A DNA stretch of 64,000 nucleotides from Bacteroidetes bacterium GWF2_33_16. GTDB taxonomy: Bacteria; Bacteroidota; Bacteroidia; Bacteroidales; UBA12077. The position numbers and the translations under genes are program-made. Positions 29,055 to 37,031 of this stretch are shown piece after piece (positions within the stretch are counted from its first letter, which is position 1; each line of letters starts with the position of its first letter). Below the pieces are notes generated by a model that saw only the letters and a list, made by a program, of their open reading frames with translations, was not told the DNA's origin and searched no databases. Location: assembly GCA_001768565.1 (NCBI GenBank), contig MEOE01000019.1:238-64237 (forward strand), written 5' to 3'.

Positions 29055-31364
29055 TTATTTTATTTGAAAGTCGGTAATATTATTTGAGATTTTGAGAATC
29101 TTATAAATTTCACCTTCGGAATTTCTTATAGGGGTATATGTTTCGGCAAAAACAAACTGTTTTCCACGAATATTAGCTTTACTAGTTTCTTTACGTACTT
29201 TGCCTGAACGTAAATCTTTCCAAAACTTATCATATTCTTCTTGCTGTTGTTCTGTAAAGTCCATGTCGGTTGAGTGATGGGTTCCAACTACCTGTTGTCT
29301 TGTTAAACCAATAAGGGTTAAAAAGTTTTCATTGATATCTTGAATATATCCATCAACATCATATTCAATTACATAGCTCGATGTATTAAGGGCTTCTATT
29401 AAACCCTCCATTTCAGCAGTTTTTCGAGCAGATTCCTCTTGTGTTGCTTGTAATTCCTCCATGTTTTGACGAACCTCTTCTTCTTGTGCAGCCATTTCTT
29501 CTGCTTGTTGCTGCGATCGTTCAAGAAGCTCAGTTGTTCTGATGTTTATTCTTACTGACGAAAGAGTAGAGGCTATACTTTCCGCTAATTTTTCAACAAA
29601 TTCAATTTCATGCTTTTCGAAAATATTAAATGATGCAATTTCAAGAACACCCAAGACTGTTTCTTCTAGTTTTAAAGGCACAATAAGTAAACAACTTGGA
29701 TTTGAACCACCTAATCCAGATGTAATTTCAATATAATCTTGTGGAAGAGAAGTCATAAAAATGGTTCTTTTTTCAATAGCACATGTACCAACTAAACCTT
29801 CTCCTAATTCGATTGTTTTTTGCAGATATTTGCGACGATCATATGCAAAGGCAGATAACATTGATAAATAAATATGTTCTTTATCATCATCATTTAGAAT
29901 AAATACGCCCCCCTGATTTGCATCTAAGTAATTCACCAGATTCATTACTATTTCTGTTGCAAGAGTTTCTAGATTATCATTGTTTTGTCTTAAAATATCT
30001 GCAAATTTAGCCAGCCCTTCATTTGCCCAACGACGTTTATCATCTTCAATTTTGCGTTTTTCTTCCTCTTCTTTAGCTCGTATAAGGCTGTTGCGCATAT
30101 CAATGAGAGATTTGCCTAAAACATCATCATCGCTTAATAATTCAAATTCATGGTTTAATTCTCCTTTGCCTATATGATTAGCAAAATCAACCTTGTCATT
30201 TAACCCTTCAATCGAATTGTTTAATGCATTTGCCATTTCCTCTATTTCGTCACCTGTTTCTATTTTAATTCTCATATCATTATCAATATATCCTTTAGAA
30301 ACATTGTTTAACATACGAGTTATTTTTGTTAAGGGATTGGTAATATTTCGGCCAATTATAGCAATAACAAAAACCATAATTAGGATACCCATAACACCCA
30401 CAAGAATAGAGATTTTAAAATTATCGTTTGCTTCCTTCATAATCGTTTTGACAGGAACAGAAATAGCGATCGACCAGGGAGTATTTGTTGTACTTATTTT
30501 TATTGATGCATAAGAAACGTAGTGTACGATTCCATTTTCATCCTCAGTTGTGTAGCTAAAGTTCAAACCCTCACTAATTTTTCTGGTTATTTGCTGTTTT
30601 TCTTCATCTTTTGGGAAAACCTCGGCAATAGATTTGTTAAACAATTCTTTATCAGGATGACCGGCAATAAAACCTTTATTTGAGATTAAAAAAGCATAAC
30701 TTCCCTCATATGGTTTAATTTTGTCTACAATTTGCTGTAATTGAAGGAGGGTGATGTCATAAGAAATAACAGCAACAAATTTTCCGTTATCTACTACCGG
30801 GGCATTTAAACTTGTCATAAGCAACGATTCTTTTTTGTCGCCAGTTAAAACATCAAAATAGGGTTCATTAATATTGGGTTGGAGTTGCGATTTTGTTTCT
30901 GCATATAATTCAGAATCTCCGGTTAAGCTTCTCGTCTCAATATTATCCTTAAGAACGCCATTTTCTCTCCACAGAGAATGACTAATTCTTCCATAGGGTT
31001 TTTTCCAGTCGGGGTCAATTTCACTTAGTTCCCAACTATCCCAGAGGGCATAAATATTTGGATTATTCTTAAAGATATTAAGATACATTTTATGAATCAG
31101 GTCCTGCCATTCATCTTTTTCAAACTCTTTATATACTTTAAAAGCATTACTAATTGCAATAACAGCAGAAAACTGGGCGTCAATTATAGATTTAATATCT
31201 TTAGCCGATTCCAGAACTTGTTTGTCGGTAATCTTTGTAGCATCATTATAGGCCATTTTTCGCGCATTAAAGCTAATATATCCGATGGCAATCAGATAAA
31301 TAATGATGGTCGAAGAAATTATAAAAACTTGTATTTTCTGCTGTATTTTAAGTTTTAGCCTCAT
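29055..31364 (-). CDS. Cache-HAMP-GAF-PAS receptor, paralogue 1 (no recognised output domain)
   Basis: Domains in the 769 residues, by position: membrane helix 12-33, large extracytoplasmic Cache-type sensor 40-310 (with LWDSWEL and a GRISHSLW segment), membrane helix about 318-338, HAMP about 340-395, linker RRWANEGLAKFADILRQNN, GAF about 455-600, coiled coil with QQAEEMAAQEEEVRQNMEEL about 605-655, and a C-terminal PAS to residue 769. No histidine-kinase, methyl-accepting, GGDEF or phosphatase domain follows. It presumably senses a small molecule outside the cell and passes the signal to a partner by its coiled coil. It lies 27 bp after paralogue 2 and is the last gene of the cluster. Confidence 0.85.
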   Translation of the reverse strand: MRLKLKIQQKIQVFIISSTIIIYLIAIGYISFNARKMAYNDATKITDKQVLESAKDIKSIIDAQFSAVIAISNAFKVYKEFEKDEWQDLIHKMYLNIFKNNPNIYALWDSWELSEIDPDWKKPYGRISHSLWRENGVLKDNIETRSLTGDSELYAETKSQLQPNINEPYFDVLTGDKKESLLMTSLNAPVVDNGKFVAVISYDITLLQLQQIVDKIKPYEGSYAFLISNKGFIAGHPDKELFNKSIAEVFPKDEEKQQITRKISEGLNFSYTTEDENGIVHYVSYASIKISTTNTPWSIAISVPVKTIMKEANDNFKISILVGVMGILIMVFVIAIIGRNITNPLTKITRMLNNVSKGYIDNDMRIKIETGDEIEEMANALNNSIEGLNDKVDFANHIGKGELNHEFELLSDDDVLGKSLIDMRNSLIRAKEEEEKRKIEDDKRRWANEGLAKFADILRQNNDNLETLATEIVMNLVNYLDANQGGVFILNDDDKEHIYLSMLSAFAYDRRKYLQKTIELGEGLVGTCAIEKRTIFMTSLPQDYIEITSGLGGSNPSCLLIVPLKLEETVLGVLEIASFNIFEKHEIEFVEKLAESIASTLSSVRINIRTTELLERSQQQAEEMAAQEEEVRQNMEELQATQEESARKTAEMEGLIEALNTSSYVIEYDVDGYIQDINENFLTLIGLTRQQVVGTHHSTDMDFTEQQQEEYDKFWKDLRSGKVRKETSKANIRGKQFVFAETYTPIRNSEGEIYKILKISNNITDFQIK

Positions 31365-31391
31365 AGCTTATATTTTTTACAAATAAAATCA

Positions 31392-33698
31392 TTAAACAAA
31401 ATCAGATAACTCGTGAGAAATTTTTAGGATTTTTGTAACACTTCCATTCTCGTCGAAAAGAGGTGAATATATTTCTAAAAAACTATATGTTTTACCATTA
31501 ACAATTGCTTTGGTTTTTTCTTTACGGATTTTACCAAGTCGCAGATCGGTCCAGAATTTTTTATAATCTGATTTTTGCTGATCGTCAAATTCCATTTTAT
31601 CAGAATGGTGAATACCAATAACATCCGATCGTTTCAAGTTTAAAAGAGTCAGGTAATTATCATTGACTTTGGTGATGTATCCATCAAGGTCATATTCAAT
31701 AACATAACTTGATTGATCAAGGGCTTGAATAAGGCTCTCCATTTCAGCGCCTTTACGAGCAGCTTCCTCTTGTGTTGCCTGCAACTCTTCCATGTTTTGG
31801 CGCATTTCTTCTTCTTGTGCCGCCATTTCCTCTGATTGTTGCTGAAATTTCTCGAGCAATTCGTTTGTTTTAATATTTATTTGAACTGAAGATAATGTTG
31901 ATGCAATGTTTTGCCCAACTTTCTCAACAAATTCTATTTGGTAATCTTCAAACCTTTTAAATGATGCAATTTCAATAACTCCATATACAGTATCCTCCAT
32001 ATTTAAAGGAACTATTAATAATGAATCTGGACTGGCTCCACCCAGACCAGATGTTATTGAAATATAATCTTGTGGAATATCGGTCATGTATATCGTCTCT
32101 TTTTCAACAGCACAGGTTCCAACAAGACCATCGCCAAGTTCAATCGTTCTTTCAATAAATTTTTTGTAATCATAAGCAAATGCTGAAATTAATTTAAGAT
32201 AAACGTTATTTTTGTCGTCATCGTTTAAAAGGAATAGGCCTCCCTGATTTGCTCCAAGATAATATACTAGGTTTTTAATAATCTCAGTTGATAGCTTTTC
32301 GAGATCGTTGTTATTTTGCCTTAATATATCGGCAAATTTTGCTAAGCCTTCGTTTGTCCATCGTCTTTTTTCATCTTCAATTTTGCGTTTTTCTTCTTCA
32401 GTTCTTGCGGTGGTTAAGCTATTTCGCATATTTATTAATGCCTGCCCCAATTCATCTTCGTCACTAACTAAATTAAACTCATGATTAAGGTTTCCTAGTC
32501 CAATCTGGTTGGCAAAGTCTGTTTTTTTGTTTAATTCAATTATTGATGTATTAAGTGCCTTGGACATTTCTTCAATCTCGTCGCCAGTATTAAAGTTAAA
32601 AGCCATTTTAACACTTGTTTTCCCTTTTGCTAGCAGATTTAAAAATTCTGTAATTTTTTGAATAGGATCAGAAATATTTTTAGTAATTAAATAGATAACA
32701 GAACTTAAAATTATTATTCCAATAATTCCAACAATAATTGAGATCATAAAATTACGATCAGCCATAGCCATTATTGAGTTGGTAGGAACAGAAAGGCCTA
32801 TATACCAAGGAGTATTTGTTCTTCCAATTTTAATTGGAGCGAAAGCAATAAAATGAGATGAATTATTTTGGTCTTTTACAATAATGGAAAACTGATCACC
32901 TTTTTCAATTTCTTTTAACAAATTAAATTTTTCACCAGTTTTTAAGGTAAACTCTGCAACCTGATTTAGTAATTCTGTCTTTGGGTGTCCTGCATATTTT
33001 GCCTCTTGGCTGAGTAAAAATGCATAAGAACCAGAGAACTGCTGGAGTCTTATTTTTTCAACCATATCTTGGAATTTTTCAAGAATAAGGTCGATCCCAA
33101 TCATTCCATGATATTGATTATTAACAATAATAGGTGATACAAGGCTGGTCATTAACTTTGTGTCTTCCAGTTCTTCTGTAAAAACATCAAAATAAATTGG
33201 TAAGACAAGATCTGTCGCATTATTCTTTATGTAGCTATAAACTGCAGGATCTCCATCAAGGCTTCTAATATCCTGTTTAAAATGAACAGCTCCATTAATT
33301 CGGGAATAAACATTTGCAATTCTTCCTGTAGATTTTGTCCAAGTACTGTCAAATTTATTTAGCTCCCAGCTATCCCACAATTTATAAAAATCAGGATTAT
33401 CGCGATATACTTTATCATACATCTTATTGAATAAGGGATCCCACGTTTTTCTAGGCATGGTATTATATATGGAAAAAGCTTTAGATAAGGTTCTTACTGT
33501 TGAGAAGTATTCATTTAAGTCGGATTGAATTTGAAATGCATACTTTTCTGCATATGTATTTACAATTTCTACAGAATCGTTATAAGCGGCTCTTTTTGCA
33601 TTTATGCTTATATATCCAATTGCAGTAGCATATATTGCTACCGAAAGACTTATCAGATACAATTGCATCTTATTTTTTAGGTTGAGTCGAATCTTCAT
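31392..33698 (-). CDS. Cache-HAMP-GAF-PAS receptor, paralogue 2 (no recognised output domain)
   Basis: This 768-residue protein is collinear with both neighbours: membrane helix, Cache-type sensor (LWDSWELN, then FDSTWTKSTGRIANVYSR), second helix at about 320-340, HAMP, the RRWTNEGLAKFADILRQNN linker, GAF, EEMAAQEEEMRQNMEELQ coiled coil and terminal PAS. The GAF and linker are more alike among the three than the sensors are, which fits different ligands feeding one pathway. A TAnnTTTG box stands at 33769-33776 before it, so paralogues 2 and 1 may form a two-gene unit. The C-terminal PAS resembles that of paralogue 1. Confidence 0.85.
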   Translation of the reverse strand: MKIRLNLKNKMQLYLISLSVAIYATAIGYISINAKRAAYNDSVEIVNTYAEKYAFQIQSDLNEYFSTVRTLSKAFSIYNTMPRKTWDPLFNKMYDKVYRDNPDFYKLWDSWELNKFDSTWTKSTGRIANVYSRINGAVHFKQDIRSLDGDPAVYSYIKNNATDLVLPIYFDVFTEELEDTKLMTSLVSPIIVNNQYHGMIGIDLILEKFQDMVEKIRLQQFSGSYAFLLSQEAKYAGHPKTELLNQVAEFTLKTGEKFNLLKEIEKGDQFSIIVKDQNNSSHFIAFAPIKIGRTNTPWYIGLSVPTNSIMAMADRNFMISIIVGIIGIIILSSVIYLITKNISDPIQKITEFLNLLAKGKTSVKMAFNFNTGDEIEEMSKALNTSIIELNKKTDFANQIGLGNLNHEFNLVSDEDELGQALINMRNSLTTARTEEEKRKIEDEKRRWTNEGLAKFADILRQNNNDLEKLSTEIIKNLVYYLGANQGGLFLLNDDDKNNVYLKLISAFAYDYKKFIERTIELGDGLVGTCAVEKETIYMTDIPQDYISITSGLGGASPDSLLIVPLNMEDTVYGVIEIASFKRFEDYQIEFVEKVGQNIASTLSSVQINIKTNELLEKFQQQSEEMAAQEEEMRQNMEELQATQEEAARKGAEMESLIQALDQSSYVIEYDLDGYITKVNDNYLTLLNLKRSDVIGIHHSDKMEFDDQQKSDYKKFWTDLRLGKIRKEKTKAIVNGKTYSFLEIYSPLFDENGSVTKILKISHELSDFV

Positions 33699-33768
33699 AC
33701 GTAAATATTTTAATTCTTTGTTGGGCGTATGTATTGAATATTATTTATTATATGATTTTTATATAGCT

Positions 33769-33776
33769 CAAATGTA
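33769..33776 (-). promoter_or_regulatory. Candidate -7 promoter element for receptor paralogue 2
   Basis: The minus strand reads TACATTTG, matching TAnnTTTG. At a spacing of 19 bases upstream stands TTTT (33796-33799), three of four matches to the -33 TTTG. The ATG is 71 bases downstream. Confidence 0.5.
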
Positions 33777-33821
33777 AAATTTCTATATTAATCTGAAAAC
33801 TAAATATCATCATTCTTATTA

Positions 33822-36122
33822 TTAATTACTAAAAGAGTCTAAATCAACAGCCATTAAAATTATTTTATCAATTTCATCATCAATATAAACTGGATTGATT
33901 GATACTGCAAATGGTATTGATTTGCCCGATTTTAGTTTTAAATTCATTCTCTCCTGGTGTTCAGATCCAGACATAACTGAGTTCCATATTTCCTGAAAAT
34001 TTTTAATTTCCTTTTCAGGAATAAAAGCAATATGCTTTAATCCCTTAATTTCATTAAGGGTATAGTCGAATTTATGCAAGAATTGATTGTTTGCATTTAG
34101 TAAATCACCATTAAAAGTAAATTCAGCTTTTAATAAAAAATGGTCAATGGCATCAAGAGTTCCTTTAAATTCTGCCTCCCGGCGAGCCGATTCCTCCTGA
34201 GTAGCTTGTAATTCTTCCATGTTTTGTCGCATTTCTTCTTCTTGTGCGGCCATTTCTTCTGATTGCTGTTGTGACTGCTCTAATAATTGAGAAGTGCGAA
34301 TATTTATGCGAACAGATTTTAATGTAGATGCAATACTCTGTGCAACTTTCTCAACAAATTCAATTTCGTGTTTTTCGAATTTGTTAAACGAGGCTATTTC
34401 AATAACGCCAAGCATATCATTTTCGATTAATAGAGGTACAAGTAGTAGGCTAGTTGGATTCGAACCTCCAAGACCACTTGTAATTTTCACATAATCCTGA
34501 GGGATCTCTATTAAATGAATTGTTTCTTTTTCAACAGCACAAGCTCCAACCAAGCCTTCTCCAATTTGAATGTGCTTTTTAAGGAATTTTTTTCTATTAA
34601 AAGCAAAGGCTGCTAATAATTCGAGAACAACATTATTTCTATCCTGATCGTTTATGATAAAAATACCACCTTGGTTGGCATTAATATAATAAATGAGGTT
34701 CTTAATTATTTCGTTAGCTAATATATCTAAATTATTATTGTTCTGACGAAGAATTTCAGCAAATTTTGCTAATCCTTCATTTGTCCATCTTCGTTTTTCA
34801 TCTTCAATTCTTCTTTTTTCTTCTTCTTCGCGAGCTTTTAAAAGGCTATTACGCATTTCAATAAGTGACTGTCCAAGTACATCTTCATTGCTTAACAGAT
34901 CAAATGAAGAATTTAGTTCCCCTGCTCCTATATGGTTTGCAAACTCAACTTTTTTATTTAATCCCCCAATTGAAAAATTTAATGCGTCGGCCATCTCTTC
35001 AATCTCGTCTCCAGAGTTGAGTTTAACAGCCATTTTTTCATCAATATGTCCTTTTGATAAAAGAGTTAAAAGATTCGTTATTTGCGATATAGGATTTGTT
35101 ATATTTTTACTTATAATAAAAATTATATAAATTAAAACAAGAATACCAATAAGCCCAACAATAATAGAAATTATAAAATTTTTATTTGCTTTTTCCATTA
35201 TTACATTAACAGGAACAGACAGTATTATGGACCATGGAGTATTGTTATTTTTAATAAAAACAGGAACTACAGACGAAAAGATTTCATTACCGGAATTATC
35301 TATATAAATAAAATTAAAAAATTCGCCTTTCTTAATTTTTTCTGTTAGTTTATATTTGGTTTCCAAATCAGGATAAACTTCAACAAAAGGCTTGCTGTGA
35401 AATTCCTTATTTGGATGTCCTGCAATTAGCCCTCCATTAGAAATCATGATTGCATAGCTTCCTTCAAATGGATGTATTTTATTAAGGTAATTTTGAATTT
35501 CAGCTAGTGTAATATCCATTGCCACCATACCAGTGTATCTTCCGTCTACCATTATTGGAACATCGAGCGTTGTCATAAGAAAAAGTTCAGACTTGTCACC
35601 TTGAACCTGATCAATATAAGGTTCCCATATTGATGGACTATAAATATATTTATATTTGCCATAAATAGGTGGATCTCCATTAAGGCTTCGCAGTTCGTAA
35701 TTGCTTTTTATTTGTCCATCTTCACGCCAATGAATTGTTACAAATCTGCCTGTTGGCTGTTTCCATTCTGGATCAACAACACTTAATTCCCAACTATCCC
35801 ACAAACTATAAACATCTGGATTTTCACTAAAAACGTCATAATAAAAATCCTTTAAATGACTTTTCCATTCTTCAATCGGAAATTTGGTATAATTGCGATA
35901 AGCTTCTGCCAATGTTTTAACTATCGCCATGTTTGCATCAAATATTGCTTTAATCTCTTTTGATGCATTGGAAGCCTGAAGTTTAACAATTTCTGTTTCC
36001 ATTGTATAGGACATATTACGCGCATTTAAGCTAATATATCCAATTGCTATAATGTAAATTAGAATAGATGATGAAATAATAAACAACTGTATTTTTTGCT
36101 GGATTTTAAGCTTTACTTTCAT
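33822..36122 (-). CDS. Cache-HAMP-GAF-PAS receptor, paralogue 3 (no recognised output domain)
   Basis: The 766 residues have the same order as the two paralogues downstream: helix 12-33, Cache-type sensor (LWDSWELSVVDPEWKQPTGR), helix about 318-340, HAMP, linker RRWTNEGLAKFAEILRQNN, GAF, EEMAAQEEEMRQNMEEL coiled coil and PAS. The N-terminal membrane helix is close to paralogue 1, but the final PAS is clearly different (starting near GTLDAIDHFLLKAEF, ending VDLDSFSN). The 123 bp between it and paralogue 2 contain a separate promoter box. As with the others, no output domain is visible. Confidence 0.85.
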   Translation of the reverse strand: MKVKLKIQQKIQLFIISSSILIYIIAIGYISLNARNMSYTMETEIVKLQASNASKEIKAIFDANMAIVKTLAEAYRNYTKFPIEEWKSHLKDFYYDVFSENPDVYSLWDSWELSVVDPEWKQPTGRFVTIHWREDGQIKSNYELRSLNGDPPIYGKYKYIYSPSIWEPYIDQVQGDKSELFLMTTLDVPIMVDGRYTGMVAMDITLAEIQNYLNKIHPFEGSYAIMISNGGLIAGHPNKEFHSKPFVEVYPDLETKYKLTEKIKKGEFFNFIYIDNSGNEIFSSVVPVFIKNNNTPWSIILSVPVNVIMEKANKNFIISIIVGLIGILVLIYIIFIISKNITNPISQITNLLTLLSKGHIDEKMAVKLNSGDEIEEMADALNFSIGGLNKKVEFANHIGAGELNSSFDLLSNEDVLGQSLIEMRNSLLKAREEEEKRRIEDEKRRWTNEGLAKFAEILRQNNNNLDILANEIIKNLIYYINANQGGIFIINDQDRNNVVLELLAAFAFNRKKFLKKHIQIGEGLVGACAVEKETIHLIEIPQDYVKITSGLGGSNPTSLLLVPLLIENDMLGVIEIASFNKFEKHEIEFVEKVAQSIASTLKSVRINIRTSQLLEQSQQQSEEMAAQEEEMRQNMEELQATQEESARREAEFKGTLDAIDHFLLKAEFTFNGDLLNANNQFLHKFDYTLNEIKGLKHIAFIPEKEIKNFQEIWNSVMSGSEHQERMNLKLKSGKSIPFAVSINPVYIDDEIDKIILMAVDLDSFSN

Positions 36123-36299
36123 AGCTTTTTCAATTTTTTGAGCGCATTATTAAACCAAATAAGGAAAACAGAGTAATTTAAAAATATAATTGTATTCAAT
36201 AAAACCAAAAGAAACGGTCCCTTATTATCTAAAATAAACCTCTAAACTTACATTTTTTTGTGAAAAAATCAAACAATTAACTTCCATTTGTTTTTGCAA

Positions 36300-37019
36300 T
36301 TAGTAAATCTGTGTTGAATATGATTTTAATTCTTTGGAGAGTTCTTTAGGATTTGGTATAAATTTTTGCATAAATTCCCAGAATTTTGGCCCATGATTTT
36401 TTTCAACAGTATGACATAATTCATGAATAATTACATAATCAATCAGATAATCAGGGAGCCTTACAAGATGGATATTTAAATTTATATTATTTATCGCAGA
36501 ACAACTTCCCCAATTGGTTTTGTTATTTTTCAAGAAGAGTTTATTGAACTTTAGGTTATGGTTAGCAGATATTGTTCTAATTCGATTTGGAAGATATTCT
36601 TTTGCTTCGGCTTTTAAAGCCCATTGAATAGATGTACGAATAAGTTTTTGTATGTTTGGGCTAGTAACATTATAATCCAACGGGTATCTAAGATTAATTG
36701 TATTTTCAGTTAAGTCTGCCGTGAATTTTGGACCTGTATGACCAGCTATATTAAGAACCCTTGATCGTGTTTTAAATTCAGACGTTTCGTTAAATTGTGT
36801 AATTTTATTTTCGATTATTTTTATTCGAGGAAGATTTTTCTGAATCCAGTTTTTTCGAAGTTCAACAATACGAATTGCTTCACTAAAAGGTAAAAAAAAC
36901 GGGAAGTTTACAATTATACCCTTGATTGGACGAATAGAAATGCTAATGGCCCTTGAACGCTTGTTTCTTTTAAATTTTACATCTCCGATTCCTTCAAATG
37001 GAATGATTTTTTCTACCAT
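36300..37019 (-). CDS. YgjP-like metallopeptidase domain protein (DUF45)
   Basis: The protein (239 residues) has a zinc motif H-E-L-C-H (YVIIHELCHTVEKNHGPKFWEFM), with a third His in KNHGPKFW as expected for the YgjP/WLM-like group. An upstream NWGSCSAINNINLNIHLV segment is also diagnostic (WGSCS). The N-terminal half has the family's beta-rich region with basic residues (KFKRNKRSRAISISIRP). Members are predicted cytoplasmic metallopeptidases, often linked with restriction systems or DNA repair; substrates are unknown. It ends a probable two-gene unit, starting 12 bp after the hybrid kinase gene. Confidence 0.9.
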   Translation of the reverse strand: MVEKIIPFEGIGDVKFKRNKRSRAISISIRPIKGIIVNFPFFLPFSEAIRIVELRKNWIQKNLPRIKIIENKITQFNETSEFKTRSRVLNIAGHTGPKFTADLTENTINLRYPLDYNVTSPNIQKLIRTSIQWALKAEAKEYLPNRIRTISANHNLKFNKLFLKNNKTNWGSCSAINNINLNIHLVRLPDYLIDYVIIHELCHTVEKNHGPKFWEFMQKFIPNPKELSKELKSYSTQIY

Positions 37020-37031
37020 TAAAACAAAAAT

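Noticed and set aside
29980-30513. Plus-strand ORFs opposite the receptor paralogues
   Set aside because: They recur at the same place opposite the conserved HAMP and linker region of each paralogue, which marks them as mirror frames and not genes.
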